Assembly (NCBI RefSeq): GCF_031877795.1
Contig: NC_133971.1
Location: 93,254,654 to 93,318,653 of the forward strand
Source of the DNA: Strix aluco
Lineage: Eukaryota > Chordata > Aves > Strigiformes > Strigidae
Reading direction: 5' to 3'
Length of the DNA stretch: 64,000 bases
A model generated the notes under the pieces. That model saw only the letters and a list, made by a program, of their open reading frames with translations, did not search any database and had not been told where the DNA came from. Below, in pieces: positions 23,957 through 35,719 of this stretch. The position numbers were made by a program, and so were the translations under genes. Positions within the stretch are counted from its first letter, which is position 1. Every line of letters starts with the position of its first letter.

Positions 23957-24701
23957 CAGGGGTTCTCAACCTTTCCTTCACCACGGACCCCCTTTAAATA
24001 CCTTCTGTGGCTGCGGGCCACCAAGACTTAATTCAAGATTCAAAGCACTCGACTACATCAAATATTTATTTCAATTTTCTCATGAAAGGTCTTCGAATTT
24101 GGAGAGAAGGGAAAATAAGTTAATCTGTTAATGCACACACTCCTATTATAATATCTTTACTGAAACAATTCCACATGAATTTAAGATAATAGCATCAACA
24201 TTCTTCTTGCTCGAATGGCCCATTTTACAGTATTTTAACATGCTAATTCCAAATTTGATGCCAATTTTTACATTAAGATTTGATGAAAAGTTTTTACAGT
24301 TCTTCTCACCACACCCCTTGTCTGTCTGTGTTCAGTCACCATATATTTTTGTTTACAGGTCCAGGGCCACCACTTGGAGGAACAGACTTCAGCCCCGTTG
24401 TGGCCCTAAAGAGGGCCGTTGGGTTAAGAAAATGCCTTTAAGAGAAAAACCACCTGGTTAAAGTGGGTCCCACCAACCATACTAGCACCGAATAGTGCAT
24501 CAGGGCAGGCAGGGGTGGGGGGGGCTTGAGTATGAGAGGAGCATTGAGGGCTGCAGGAAAAGGAGGCACAGTGCTTGCCGCAGGCCAGACCAAATGTTTC
24601 CGGGCTGGACGTTCTCCACCCCTGCTTTAAGCCTTCACAAGACCCCCTGTGATGACATCACGGCTCCCCAGGGGTCTGCAGACCACAGGTTGAGAACACT
24701 G
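23957..24701. mobile_element. Non-autonomous hAT (Charlie-like) DNA transposon
   Basis: A 745-bp segment is bounded by terminal inverted repeats: CAGGGGTTCTCAACC at the left and, read on the opposite strand, CAGTGTTCTCAACC at the right. It is flanked by a perfect 8-bp duplication, GTCTAATA, at 23949-23956 and 24702-24709. An 8-bp target-site duplication and CAG-GGTTCTCAA-type termini are hallmarks of hAT elements of the Charlie group. No transposase frame is left inside, so it would have needed an enzyme supplied in trans. The exact family name cannot be assigned without a repeat library. Confidence 0.9.
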
Positions 24702-24709
24702 GTCTAATA

Positions 24710-26837
24710 CATCATGTGCTTCGGCAGCATTCAGGGAGAAATGTGGCTCCAGGTTAGTTTTTTGAACACCTGGGTGAATGCAGCAAGGATTTTATTTCTG
24801 CCTGGGTGTCCTCAGGCCAGATGGGGAACAGGAATAACCCATGTCAGCAAACACCTCTATCTCATGAGCAGTAAACGTCCAAGGCTGGAACAAGCTGTGC
24901 GCTACAGCCACAGGGGAACAAGACAACTCCCCTTGGTGCTTGTTCAGGACCTGTCTCAGGTTGCTCCAGGGCTTGGCTGCTGCTGGCAAAGGCTCAGATG
25001 TGGGAAAAGGGCTGGGAAGAGGAGGCTACTGGTATATCAGGGTCATGGTGGTGAGAACCTATTCTCACCACGGTCACGAGCACTCCTATAATTTGTCCTC
25101 TGTGTGACCACCTATTGCATGAAACCTATAGAAAACTAAGAAAACATCAGCTGCCCCCAGTCGATGGCTCAAAGGCAGAAACCCAGCTCTGTTTGACTAT
25201 GCTTTATGTAAACTCTACTGCCACGTTTCACCTGCCGTGAACTACAACAGGAGCCCGGGGCGGTGGTTTCAAAGGCTGATGCCTGCTTTGACTGCGCCGG
25301 TGTTCAAAGCTGGAGCTGCTGTTGGATGTGGTGTGGGATGTGGTGCTGCTGGGGCAGACAGGCAGCAAATTCCCTGCTCTTGTCTCAAATAGGTTGTGAT
25401 GTTAAGAGAAGGGAAGGGGGTGGGGAAAGATGGGGCTGTGGGTCTGGAGGACATGTGCTTGACGTGGAGTTTGTTAACGAGTCCAGTGGGACCAAGGAGG
25501 AGCTCCTCATTCCAGTCCTTGGTGGAGGTAACACCCCCCAGTGACACAAAGAAACTTTGCTGCTCTAAGATATCCTCCTATAATTCCCATCTATTATGAG
25601 GAATTATATATTCTCATTATTACGTGAAATAATATATTCCCATATATTATGAGGAAGTATATACTCCCATTATTATGGGGAAGAATATATTCCCATATAT
25701 TATGTGGATGTGGTTTATCAACATCTCTGCCAAACCCCTTGACCCCAGTAGGAGTCAGGCAGCAGAAGCCAAAGGCATGCACAAACAATAATTTAATGCT
25801 GAAGATGGGAAACAGAAATCTCCTTATATATGTTGGAATTATCTTAGCTACATACTGATCTCCAGGTCTGTGAGGGATGTTGGTGGTCCCAGTGCCTGAG
25901 ATCTGGTTGACGGATAGATCTTTTGCAAAGAGCCCATTTAATTCACACAAACTCAAATCTATTAAAAACCAAAACTTTTGCCTCTCCAGTGAGAGTTACA
26001 TTCCTTCAGCATTCTCTCCCCTGTGCCCTTGGTTGGCCAGTGCCTTCACAGGGTGGTCACAGCCCCACCACAGCCAGGGATGCCACAAGGTTTGACGCTT
26101 ACCTTTGCATCCAAGCATACCCAAATGATTTATCCGGGATTTCTCAGGCAATGTCTGCATGTAGCTCTTTCCCGAGGTCCACAGGAATAGACTTGCTGAG
26201 TTCAAGGCCAGGAGGGATGGTCTCCTCTGATGCCCTCTCTTATGCAGCCCAAAGGACCGCACCCAGTAATCCCCATACAATGTCCCCCGTTCTGTTTAAG
26301 CCCTAGCACACTATTTTAGAAGCCTCTATTAAATACACACACAAAAAAGAAACAACTCTGATTAAAGACTCCAGCTGATGAGGAATCCACCACAGCCCCA
26401 GGTCCCACACCCTTAATTACCTTTACTGTTGAATGCTTGCAACTAAATTTGTCCATCTTTCATGTGCTGCCATGCATCCCTGTATTTTATGATAATTTCT
26501 CTTCAATTATAATCGCTCTGTCCTGCAGAAAACAAATAGAAGCAGATTTATTCAGGGCTATCTTTGTAGCAAAATTCAGCCCTTTCTGAAGTCAAACCCC
26601 TCCTAGGAGAATACATCACTTGGGAGACGTGACCAGTCTTCTTTTTCTTTAAAACTGGAGAAAATAATTTCCCATCGCCTTGCTCTCTCATGACTTGTAG
26701 CATGACTCTGGTAATATCTGGTGCCTTTCCTTACAACTTGCTGGAATCCAAAAGTGGATGAAATAGACCATGAAGAAAGGATTTTACCTGGTGCAATTGC
26801 CAAGTGCTCCATAAATGCTCAGAACTTGGGCAAGAGA
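24710..26837. other. Intergenic DNA with an AT-rich minisatellite
   Basis: Apart from the tandem repeat at 25584-25710 and the start of a CR1 fragment at 26838, no structure or gene was recognised. Open frames are short and overlap each other on both strands. Confidence 0.5.
25584..25710 (+). repeat. AT-rich minisatellite, 26-27-bp period
   Basis: The heptamer TTCCCAT or a one-base variant recurs at 25584, 25611, 25637, 25664 and 25690, at spacings of 27, 26, 27 and 26 bp, with TATTATGRGGAA-type sequence between. There are about four and a half imperfect copies. Confidence 0.9.
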
Positions 26838-26892
26838 GAAGTAGGACTAGATGATCGTTGTAGGTCCCTTCCAACTGTACTACTCTATTCTA
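26838..26892 (+). mobile_element. CR1 LINE 3'-terminal fragment
   Basis: A short remnant of a CR1 3' end in sense orientation: AGGACTAGATGATCGTTG followed by TAGGTCCCTTCCAACTG and a CTATTCTAG end. Severe 5' truncation is normal for this family. Confidence 0.88.
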
Positions 26893-29800
26893 GAACCCAA
26901 AATCTTGTGTTTTTTCCAGAAGATGCTGAGGATCTTAAGGTGCTTGGCTTTGCAATACTTTGCTTCTCCAAATGGCCAGAAGTGCCTTGCAAACATCATG
27001 GACATCTAATCAATAAGGATTTTCTCACCTCCAGGACCTGAAAAATGCTAACGAAGGTTTGGGTCTATTATTGCTCTAACTGTCTGCACTTCAGCCCTTG
27101 TGAACAAAGCCTATCTGGGGAACGTGGGTTTATTATGCAGAAATTAAACATTATCTTCTGGAAATTATATTACCTGGAATCCAAAAGCAGGTCTTTCATG
27201 ATTACTTTCCTTTCAAGAAAGGGGTTTCTCTCTGTGGAGTGCACTTAATTGTGTTGCTAGCACTTTTTAATTAGGATAATTTAGAAATTAAGTTAAATTA
27301 AACATTTTATTTCAGCAGTAGAAGAAGAGGGGACACTGGAATAACCGCTGACTGAAGGGCTATGCCTGTTCATTCTTGGTCTAGCTCCAAAGACCTGCTA
27401 ATATTTATTCACAGGAGAGATGCACTCAGCATCTTCCCAGATTTTACTGTGCTTCTGAAACAAAGGGAATTTCCTCACTCAACGCAGGCAGGAAGCATAG
27501 GAAAACATCTCCTTGTGTCCCATCCCTGGGGAAAAGAGCTGATTCCTGATACACAGGAAAGCCAGGGTCTGTGGGACCATCCCTGCCTGGGGGCCCCCAG
27601 CTGGGTTAGAGCACCGTCATGCCATAGTGACATATTAGAAGAGCAAGTTTATTTTATAGCCAAAGCTCTGAAAAAGCTTGCCTCTTTTTTATAGCATTTG
27701 GGTGATTTTTTTTAGGAAAAATTGTGGGCAATTTGAGAACCTGTGGCAAACCGGGGTGTGGCATTCAGTGCTCTCACCCGTGCACGCACATCCCATCATG
27801 AGGGATATCCAGGAGAAACGTGTCCCTTCACAGCAAATAGGAGCTGGCTTCTTGCCTGAGCTTGGAACCCGAATAAAATATTTATCAGCCGCGTGAATGC
27901 AAATTTCCCAAGGACAGCTGTGGATATGATTTGATTTGCAGATATCTTGTGGCAGGGGTCCTTCAGCTGTCTTTTTCTTACCAGAAACCTAGGAAACAGG
28001 CAACTCGGAGGTGCTGGTGATAGAGGAAGAGGCAGGAGAGGGGAGAAGGGATGTGTGCCTCCTCCTTGGGCATGAATTTCAACGGTGAGAAAGCCTTGGG
28101 GTTGATGGATTTGCCATCAGGAATCTGGAGCTCATCTGTTATCCTTGGCTGATGGGGGGAAAGAGATGAAGAAGAGGTAACAGGAGATGAAGGCTCTATG
28201 TTCTTTGGAAGCCCCAGCCCAGCATCCTGGAAGCCATCCTCCAGGCACAGAGCTCCTCCTGTCTCCTCCAGTCAACACAATGGGGTGGTTCGAGGAGATT
28301 GGGGTAAAACAACTTGGTTTAGCTAAAGCTCATATTCAGTGTGCAGCATATGTTTATGAACTGCTCTGGGACAAAAGGTACCCACCACCCTGGAGATGAA
28401 GGGAGCCCCGGGTACGGCTTTTTAATGACAGTTGGAAATGCCTCAGTTTCCCTTCTAGGTGTTAGTTGTGGCATGGGGGTCAAATGAGGCTTTTGGGGAA
28501 GAAATAGGAAAAAATAAAGGTGACAGGCGAGAGGAGAGCAGTGAAGGACGCTAAGGGGGATAAGGAGGCTGTTACCTGGGAAGTGTTGCTCTGCTTGGAA
28601 AACAAATTAACATGTGCCAAGCAGCCTGATGGCAGGGTGATGCCACGCCGCTGGGGGAAGGGTGGGTGGCCAGCAGCACCCAGGGGTGATGGGGAGGCAG
28701 GAGGCTCCTCCAGCCCCTCGGGTCCTTCAGCTGCAGGGACACGCTCCAGCTCACAGCAGAGAAATGTGTGGGTCGGACCCAGTTGAAAAGATCTTTTATT
28801 TTTTTCTGTTATTTCAGACTCCGCACACTGTGTGTTTTGGGGCAAAAAAATAGAACTTTTGCTCTCAAACAACCAAATCTTTAAGCAGTGCCTATCCTAC
28901 AGGGGATAACTAACTTCTGTTGAGCAGGTCATGTTGTTGGTTATTTGGAAGCTGCAAATTTCCATCTCCTGTATACGCTATCCTGTGTGTATATATGAGC
29001 ATATCTGTAGTACATATTTATATTTCTGTCCCAGCACGGTTAATATAAATCTGCCCACTCTCATGCCTGAAGGCCATAGCATGATAAAAAGCCTGCCATA
29101 CACCCGGCGTGCTTGTAGTCTGATACTGTTATCTCTTTTTTCCCCCTATCAAAAGCAGGACTGTGTCAAGTCCTTTTCTTCTAACAGCTTTCACAGTGAG
29201 CAGGGAATGAAAATGTTTCCCTTTCCTCCCCAGTCACCTTACTGGGAAGGCAAATGGGTCTAAACTGGGTGTACCAGCCCTCAGCAGCTGCTGGGGAATG
29301 GAGGGGAGGGCTTCAGCTGGGTGTATTTTTACCAAAGTGATGTGATAAGAAGCAAAGCCCGCGTGAAGATAAGCTTGTTTATTTTATTAGCAGATCAAGA
29401 ATAAATCCTGAGCTCTTGTCATTGCCCAACCTGACCTGCTGGCCTGTGAAAACCACAAGTTGCCTTGTCCAGAGTAGGGTTTCATTACGAGGTTAAGGAC
29501 TATCATTTCATGGTGTGAAGATGCCCAGTGGGAAAGAGAGGATGAAAGACTTGGGTGCTCTGAGACGTCACATCTCCTTGGTGGAGGTAGGTGTGTAAGT
29601 CCTTCCCCTTGAAGGAACGGAGTCTGAGCGACCCTGATGGTTTCTCCGTTGCACATAATATATAAACTATACTTATCTGACTCAAATATACGTATTTTCC
29701 AAGCTCACCCATACTTGCTGGGTGGCGGAGTGCTGTTTGCTGCCAATCCTCCTTCCTGTTTGTGGTGGCTCTGCTGGTAGCAGAGATGAGAGAGGATTTG

Positions 29801-30730
29801 GGGGAAAGGGAGGATCTCCACACCAGCAGGTGAGTCAGAGCCAGAAAAGGCATCATTACAAGATGCGTGGGAGATAACAGAGGGTGCAGGAAGGTGATGC
29901 AGAAGGATGTGGTCTCCCAGGAGTGGAGAAGCAAGAAGTTGGGCTGCTGGTGTGAGTAGGGGTTTGGTGAAAGCCTCCTTGGTGGGCTTCATGATCTTCC
30001 CCACCAGATCCTGGAGTAACCCAAGGTCAGGCAAGGAAGTTGCCACCACCCTGAAGGTGATGAGGCACAAGACTGTAACAGCCTGAGACACTTCTCATTT
30101 TCCCAGAGAGGAAGATTTTCTCCTAGGACTTCATCCTGAGGACCAGAGACAAATGTTCAAAGAGTCCTTCTCAGTCCTTGCTAACCCAGGGCTGCTGGCA
30201 GCTCTACAAACATTGGTGGTGATTTAAACCTGGTGAAAGCTGACTCACAAAGTACTTTACCAACAGGGTAAGTAGAGCTGTACCCACTCAGGGGAGGAAA
30301 ACTGAAGCTGAGAACTGATGGCTTTTGTCTATCATCACCAGTGACAGAGCCCAGGTTATTCAAACTCAAGCCCATTGAGTCATGCTGCCTTCCACTCCTC
30401 TCCAGCCAAGGGTTGGGCTAGCAGCCCCATGGTAGTACCTGCACTGGCTCTAGCAGAACTGGCTCATATGGTGCAGCCACCACAGCTCGGTGTGGTGCCC
30501 AGCCTTCTCTCCTCAGCCTTGTTTCTAAGGAAAAGTGTACCTGGGACCAGAGTGCTAGCTCTCCAGCTTGCCTAAAGCATGGCTTTCCTCCAAAACCTCT
30601 TAGTTGTAGTCTCCTTCTTGCTACTCCTTCATTCCAGGTAGTCTTTTGGGGATATAGCTTGCTTAAAAGTCAACAGTGTCAATGAAATTGCCTGTAAGGA
30701 ATGATGAAATGAATGAGTGATGAAATGGCC
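26893..30730. other. Intergenic DNA, no gene recognised
   Basis: No recognised gene or repeat. AT-rich unique DNA at about 27130-27330 may hold conserved non-coding sequence, which only alignment could show. The open frames are unremarkable in length. Confidence 0.5.
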
Positions 30731-31092
30731 AAATCATAGAACCATACAATCACAGACTGGTTTGGGCTGGAAGGGACGTTTAAAGGCCATCTAGTCCAAC
30801 CTCCTGCCATAAGCCGGGACATCTTCACTAGATCAGGTTGCTCAGAGCCCCGTCCAACCTGGCCTGGAATGTTTCCAGGGATGGGGCATCGACCACCTCT
30901 CTGGGCAACCTGTGCCAGTGCCTCACCACCATCGTAAACAATTTCTTCCTTCTATCTATTCTGAATCTCCCCTCTTTTAGTTTAAAACTGTTACCCCTTG
31001 TCCTATGGGTACAGGCCCTACCAAAAAGTCTGTCCCCATCTTTCTTCTAAGCCCCCTTTAAGTATTGAAAGGTCACAATAAAGTCTTCCCAA
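30731..31092 (-). mobile_element. CR1 LINE, antisense, 5'-truncated
   Basis: Reverse-oriented CR1 3' end. On the + strand it begins with AAATCATAGAACCATACAAT and GGTTTGGGCTGGAAGGGACG, followed by CTAGTCCAACCTCCTGCC, TCTCTGGGCAACCTGTGCC and CAATTTCTTCCTTCT. It is more diverged from the AGGGACTCTTGATCAGG subfamily than the other copies. It contains only the ORF2 tail and 3' UTR. Confidence 0.95.
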
Positions 31093-34000
31093 GAGAGACA
31101 AACTGGAAGAGATACTTGCTCTCGTCCTCCATCCAGCACCCTGGATTTTCCACACCCCTCACCCTGGCGCCAGTAAAATTCCCCTGCTTCTTCTCCCACC
31201 CCATCAATTAGCAATTCCCTCCCGCTGCACCCCTCTAAGCAGCATCTCAATCCTCCGATGCAATTAATATCTACAATAAGGGAGTATGAAAAAAAAATCC
31301 CATTTGCTACCAGAGGAAAAGAGCGATATATCTGGGTTACTGGAATATTTCCTGGCTGGCTGTGCCTCTTCAAAATGTGCTTATCAATGGTTAATTTGAA
31401 ATCATTCTCCAGCAAACCCAGAGTTATTGATGTCCCCGTCAGGGATGCTTTCTGTCACACTGCAGAGGCATCTGACAGGATCAGCCCTGCCTGGTGTTGA
31501 GGACATCCTTCATCACCCATCTCAAGTCCTTGTGATACCTCTGACAGCTCTCAGCTCGGCCTCCTCAGCAGCTTGACCTTTGCAAATGCCCATGTGTTTC
31601 CTTGTGGCTAGATTAGTGGCAATCCTTTAAATTGGTAATTTGTTCTTACCTGGGTAATCATACTTTGCATTTCTAAGGCCTCTTTAATCCAAAGATGTAG
31701 CTGTGAATTAAATCAGGGGAGGAAAGTAATGAATTATGTCCAGGTAGCCTCATTATTCAGCTGAGTTATGTGAAATACGGGAAATTAGGGATATTATTTT
31801 AAGGACATGGGAGGTCAAGGAGAAAATCCAAATGTTCTGAGTTGTACCTTCTCATCTGTAGTATGGAAAGTGGCATCAGACCTGGATTTCAACCCATATG
31901 CAGCAAAGCAGTCTTCATAAACCCAGCTCTCCAGGAGCCCAGACCCATCCTGTTCCAGACCTCCGCCGGATACCAGTGAATTTAGCCTTGACTTGAAAAC
32001 AGCCTTGGCACCGATCACCGCGCTGGATACAAATGCCCTTCTAAAAATAACTGAGAAGTGGGGGAAGGAGCCTGTCCCCGTGCTCAGCGTTTCAAAACCA
32101 GCTTCTCCTCTTGCCATAGCAAAGCATTGCTTCACCCGTGGATACCCTGCTCTGAAATTAGATTTTTATATATATATAGGAGACAGTCTTGACAACTTTG
32201 TTCTGTCTCTTGCCGCAAACATCCTGGCTGGCCACATTCGCATCCCATCACCTCAGTTTCTCTCTAGTTTTGCTGCCAGACTAGCTCATCCCATAAGATT
32301 TGGGTGGAGGAGGAACCGCTGGAGCCCCACGTCCAATGCCGCCGGCCCCCCAGGCACGGATGGACGTCTCCGTGCTCGGGAAGGAGAGCAGAGCCGCTCA
32401 CTCAGGCTCTGTCGGGACAGAATAAAGACCTTGTCTGTCTCCAGTCCTTGCTTCTACAGTAGGTCTATTATTTGGATTTTTAAAGGAGGTCTATTTGCTT
32501 TCAAGTCAACTCCAGCCTAGCCAAAATAATGATCTCTCTGACTCTGGCAGGGAGATTGTTGACCCAACTGTTTTAAGGGTTTCTTTTCCTGCAGGAGCCT
32601 CTGATGGAGCATCTAAGCACTTGATGGCCATGGTGGCATTTTGCAGGTCACTTCTTAGAAACCTGTTGAGTCTCCATCCTGGGAGACATCCCCATCATCC
32701 CACCTATGCCAGAAGTACTTGGGGAAGAAGAAAGGATTTCCCTTCTTCTTCAGTTCATTTTTTCAGTATCTATCTGTATGTATAACTGAGCTTTCCACAC
32801 AGGGGATCTATAATTTGAGCAGAACACAGTACGCTGAATTTTGCCTTCAGCTACACTCTGTGAAGCCAACATTTGCTCCAAGCTACTGAGGGAGCGCCAA
32901 GCTACCAGCACACCGCAGTTACGAGCAAGGTACTTTGTAAATAATCTGTATTTCCCCTTCGAAGCAGCAGGTGCCCATCACAGCTAAGCCATTTTAAGGG
33001 GTATTGCCAGGGCAAGGGCAGACTTTGGCACAGCATCATTTTGGTTGCAGTTTCTGCTCTCAAATATCTTCGTGTCCCTGGCTGCTCTTTCTGTCTCTTT
33101 TCCTGGGACAAATATCTTGAGGCTGGAGCTTTTCCCACTGGCAGAGATCCACCAGTTCCCACTGAACTGGGAGAGAGCTGAGGGAGGCTCTTAACATCTT
33201 CCCAGAGATGCTCAGCGCTTTCCCAGGAGCAACCCTGGGAGGATGGTGAGGCAGGATACGGACCTGCCCACACGGGTCCCAGCATCTTGTGGACTCTGTG
33301 CTTGTCAGCATAAGGAGCCAGGCAGCCTGCCTCAATTCCCTCTGCTAAGGCGATGGAGGAACTCCCCTGACGCCTCCCTACCTCCCTAAACACACTCTTT
33401 TAATAAAAAGCCGATTTAATTTCCCAAGCACTGAGTCATCTCTTGTTATTACCTGGCGTATGGTACCCAAAACAGCAGCCACAGCATCTTTTCCTTAAAA
33501 GAAGGATGTTTCATTCCCTTCTCCATCCCCAGCTTTTCACAACTCCTCGCTTTTTTTCCTTTTAAGCAGAAACCCTCTCCTTTCCCAATTTCCCGCCTTC
33601 CTAAACTGCAGTGGGATTAAGCCAGAAGCAGGGACAAAAGGAGGCCGAGCTGCTGAGCACACACATCGGAGGGGCTGGAGGGGAGCGGGATTGCACCCAC
33701 ACAGGGATGGGACCAGCAGCTCCGCTTTGCCCTTTGGACCCAGAGCCGCACCAGCTCCTGGAGAAAAGTCCCCGGTGACTGTAAAGCTGTGTTTTCTTCC
33801 TGCTGGGACAGGTTAATAACTATCGGCACAACCAGCGTGGCCGTGGAGCTTTGCACCCGTGCTCCCCAGGTTTCCCTTTAGTCATCCCCTGCCCTCCAGG
33901 TCCAAATTCCCCCCCCAACTACTCAAGGGATGACTCCAGCTCCCTCCCGTGCTCTTGCAGACACCACGCTCTGCGGGATGGGTCATTCCCCACCCAAAAA

Positions 34001-34599
34001 ACATCTCAGGCTGGCAGCTGTGTGCCCTGATCCAGCACCCAGCTGGGCTCCTCAACCAGCACACCCAGTCCCCAGCCACACCCGGTGAGAACCTGGGATG
34101 CCCGGTGGCATTTTGCACTGCCACCCGCTCAGGGGATGCCTTCAGCAGGGCGGGCAGGGATGCACAGAGACGTCCCACCGTGGGGCCAGCACCTCGTGCC
34201 CACCCAGCAGCAGGACTTTACACGTGACAGCGTGTTCACACCACTCGTACTACAGGCCAGTGTTCTGCAAAGAGGGTGATTTGCTATAAATAACTAGCTG
34301 AGATGAATTGTTATCAGGTTAAAGTTGACAATCCCAATCGCACTGGCATTTCAAAAAATGCTCGTTAATGCAAGAGCTGATCCTACCTTTTTTTTTTTTT
34401 TTTTTTTTCTCCTCCATCGACTCTGCTCTCACACACCAGGAGCATCCTTGGGAAATCCTGGTCCTGGGTGCTCTCGGCTTAGGGGATGTGGGGCTGGAGA
34501 GGATGCGGGGGGGCTGGAGGAGGAGATAAGCCGGGGAAAAGGGATGTGGGCAGAGCCGTTGTCTGCCCCAGTGAGTTCTGCACGGCAGCTCAGCCTTCA
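31093..34599. other. Intergenic DNA, no gene recognised
   Basis: No coding exon recognised. A run of 21 T lies at 34388-34408. The 175-codon frame at 31993-32520 (+) has no known domain and is taken as chance. Confidence 0.5.
34388..34408 (+). repeat. Poly(T) tract, 21 T
   Basis: Twenty-one consecutive T residues in otherwise unique DNA. No retrocopy was recognised on the minus strand beside it. Confidence 0.9.
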
Positions 34600-35050
34600 C
34601 TGGAGCAACGCTATTGGTGCTCGGATTAATAATTAAACCGTAGTATGATCATAGATAAAAATATGAAAATCCAGGCAGTTCCCCTTCGCTTAAAATACAA
34701 CAAAATAAAAAAAAAAAATGTGGCGCTAAATTAACAATGTGCTCTCCCAATTATAGCCACCCTCCGGTGAATACAAGGTTGTCATGGCAACCTGCCCAGC
34801 AAACGATAGGGCCAAAAATAAAGCGCAGCAGGGAGAGAGATCTTTTGAATCTGATTTTGCTGTCAAAGTAGAATTAAGGTTTCTTCAGAGGCCAGCTCTT
34901 CTGGTTAATTTATGGCCGCGGTTCCTCCGTTGATGTTCATTAACATGATCCATTTATCCCGATGAATGTTCGGGCAGAAGTAGGCAGAGAGCAACAAAGA
35001 ATTCATGGCTAGAAATAAAAGTTACCTCTTGAATCTAACCCAAACAACAA
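34600..35050. promoter_or_regulatory. Candidate upstream regulatory / conserved non-coding region
   Basis: This unique-looking, AT-rich stretch lies 0.5-1 kb before the CTIF CpG island. It contains an ATTGG (inverted CCAAT) at about 34612, homeobox-like GGATTAATAATTAAAC, the RFX X-box at 34778-34791 and many short ordered motifs, with no repeat signature. Conservation is inferred from appearance, not measured. Confidence 0.3.
34778..34791. promoter_or_regulatory. Palindromic X-box (RFX-family motif)
   Basis: GTTGTCATGGCAAC differs at one position from the palindromic RFX consensus GTTGCCATGGCAAC, and the palindrome extends one base on each side. RFX1-4-type factors bind such full inverted sites as dimers. 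It lies about 0.9 kb upstream of the putative CTIF exon 1. Binding in vivo is inferred. Confidence 0.6.
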
Positions 35051-35473
35051 GAGAGGGGGAATGGCTGGGCGGGTTGGTGTTTCTGAGAGCCCGATGGGGT
35101 AAGGAGAAGGTGGTTTAAAACGCTTGTAGGAACATTTCCAAGCGGCTTTGAGCAGGTCTGAGGTGTCTCTAACAGATCCAGCTGGCTGGGTGTTTAAAAG
35201 GTGTGTAAATTCCGGGTTTTTACATTTCCCGACTCAGAGTTTTGTGTATTTATATGGAAACGCTTGGTTTATATGGAAACATTTGCAGTTTCCTTCTTAA
35301 ACTCAGTTTAAACCCGCCTTTTTAAGGTCAGCTTTTTAAGCTCAGCTTAAAACCCGTCTCCTTAAAGCCCAGCTGGATGTGCGGAGGAAGCGGAGGATGC
35401 TGCAGGACGCAGCCTGGCCGGCCAGGGAGATGCGAAAATGAGATTACAGTGTTCAACCGGGGGCTTGGAACGG

Positions 35474-35475
<2 letters not shown>

Positions 35476-35504
<29 letters not shown>
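35476..35504 (+). repeat. (TG)n microsatellite
   Basis: Fourteen uninterrupted TG units immediately upstream of the CpG island. Such tracts can form Z-DNA and vary in length between individuals. Confidence 0.96.
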
Positions 35505-35506
<2 letters not shown>

Positions 35507-35694
35507 AAAAATGACGCCACAAAAGCCGGTCTGAAATCGGGGCGGTTTAACGGACCCGGTGGCCGGTGAGGAGCTGGGGAGGGGGGTGGGAGGCGCTCGG
35601 TGGTCGTGGGGGGGACACCCAACACTGCTCAGGGACCCCAGGGCTGAGGGGGGAGCGCGGCACCGTCGCGGGCAGGCCGGGCGGCGGGGCGCGG

Positions 35695-35714
35695 ACTACA
35701 TCTCCCGGCAGGGC
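35695..35714 (+). promoter_or_regulatory. ZNF143 / SBS-type promoter element
   Basis: ACTACATCTCCCGGCAGGGC closely follows the ZNF143 consensus, ACTACAWYTCCCRGMRKGC. These elements typically sit within about 100 bp upstream of start sites of CpG-island genes, which places a start site soon after 35714. Confidence 0.65.
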
Positions 35715-35719
35715 CGGCG

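Noticed and set aside
24397-24412. GGCCCTAAAGAGGGCC hairpin, similar to a histone mRNA 3' stem-loop on the minus strand
   Set aside because: The loop and flanks do not match the histone consensus, and no histone coding sequence lies beside it; it is inside the hAT element.
1-35000. Exons of ZBTB7C, the expected upstream neighbour
   Set aside because: No BTB or zinc-finger coding sequence is visible on either strand; non-coding 5' exons cannot be excluded but cannot be supported.
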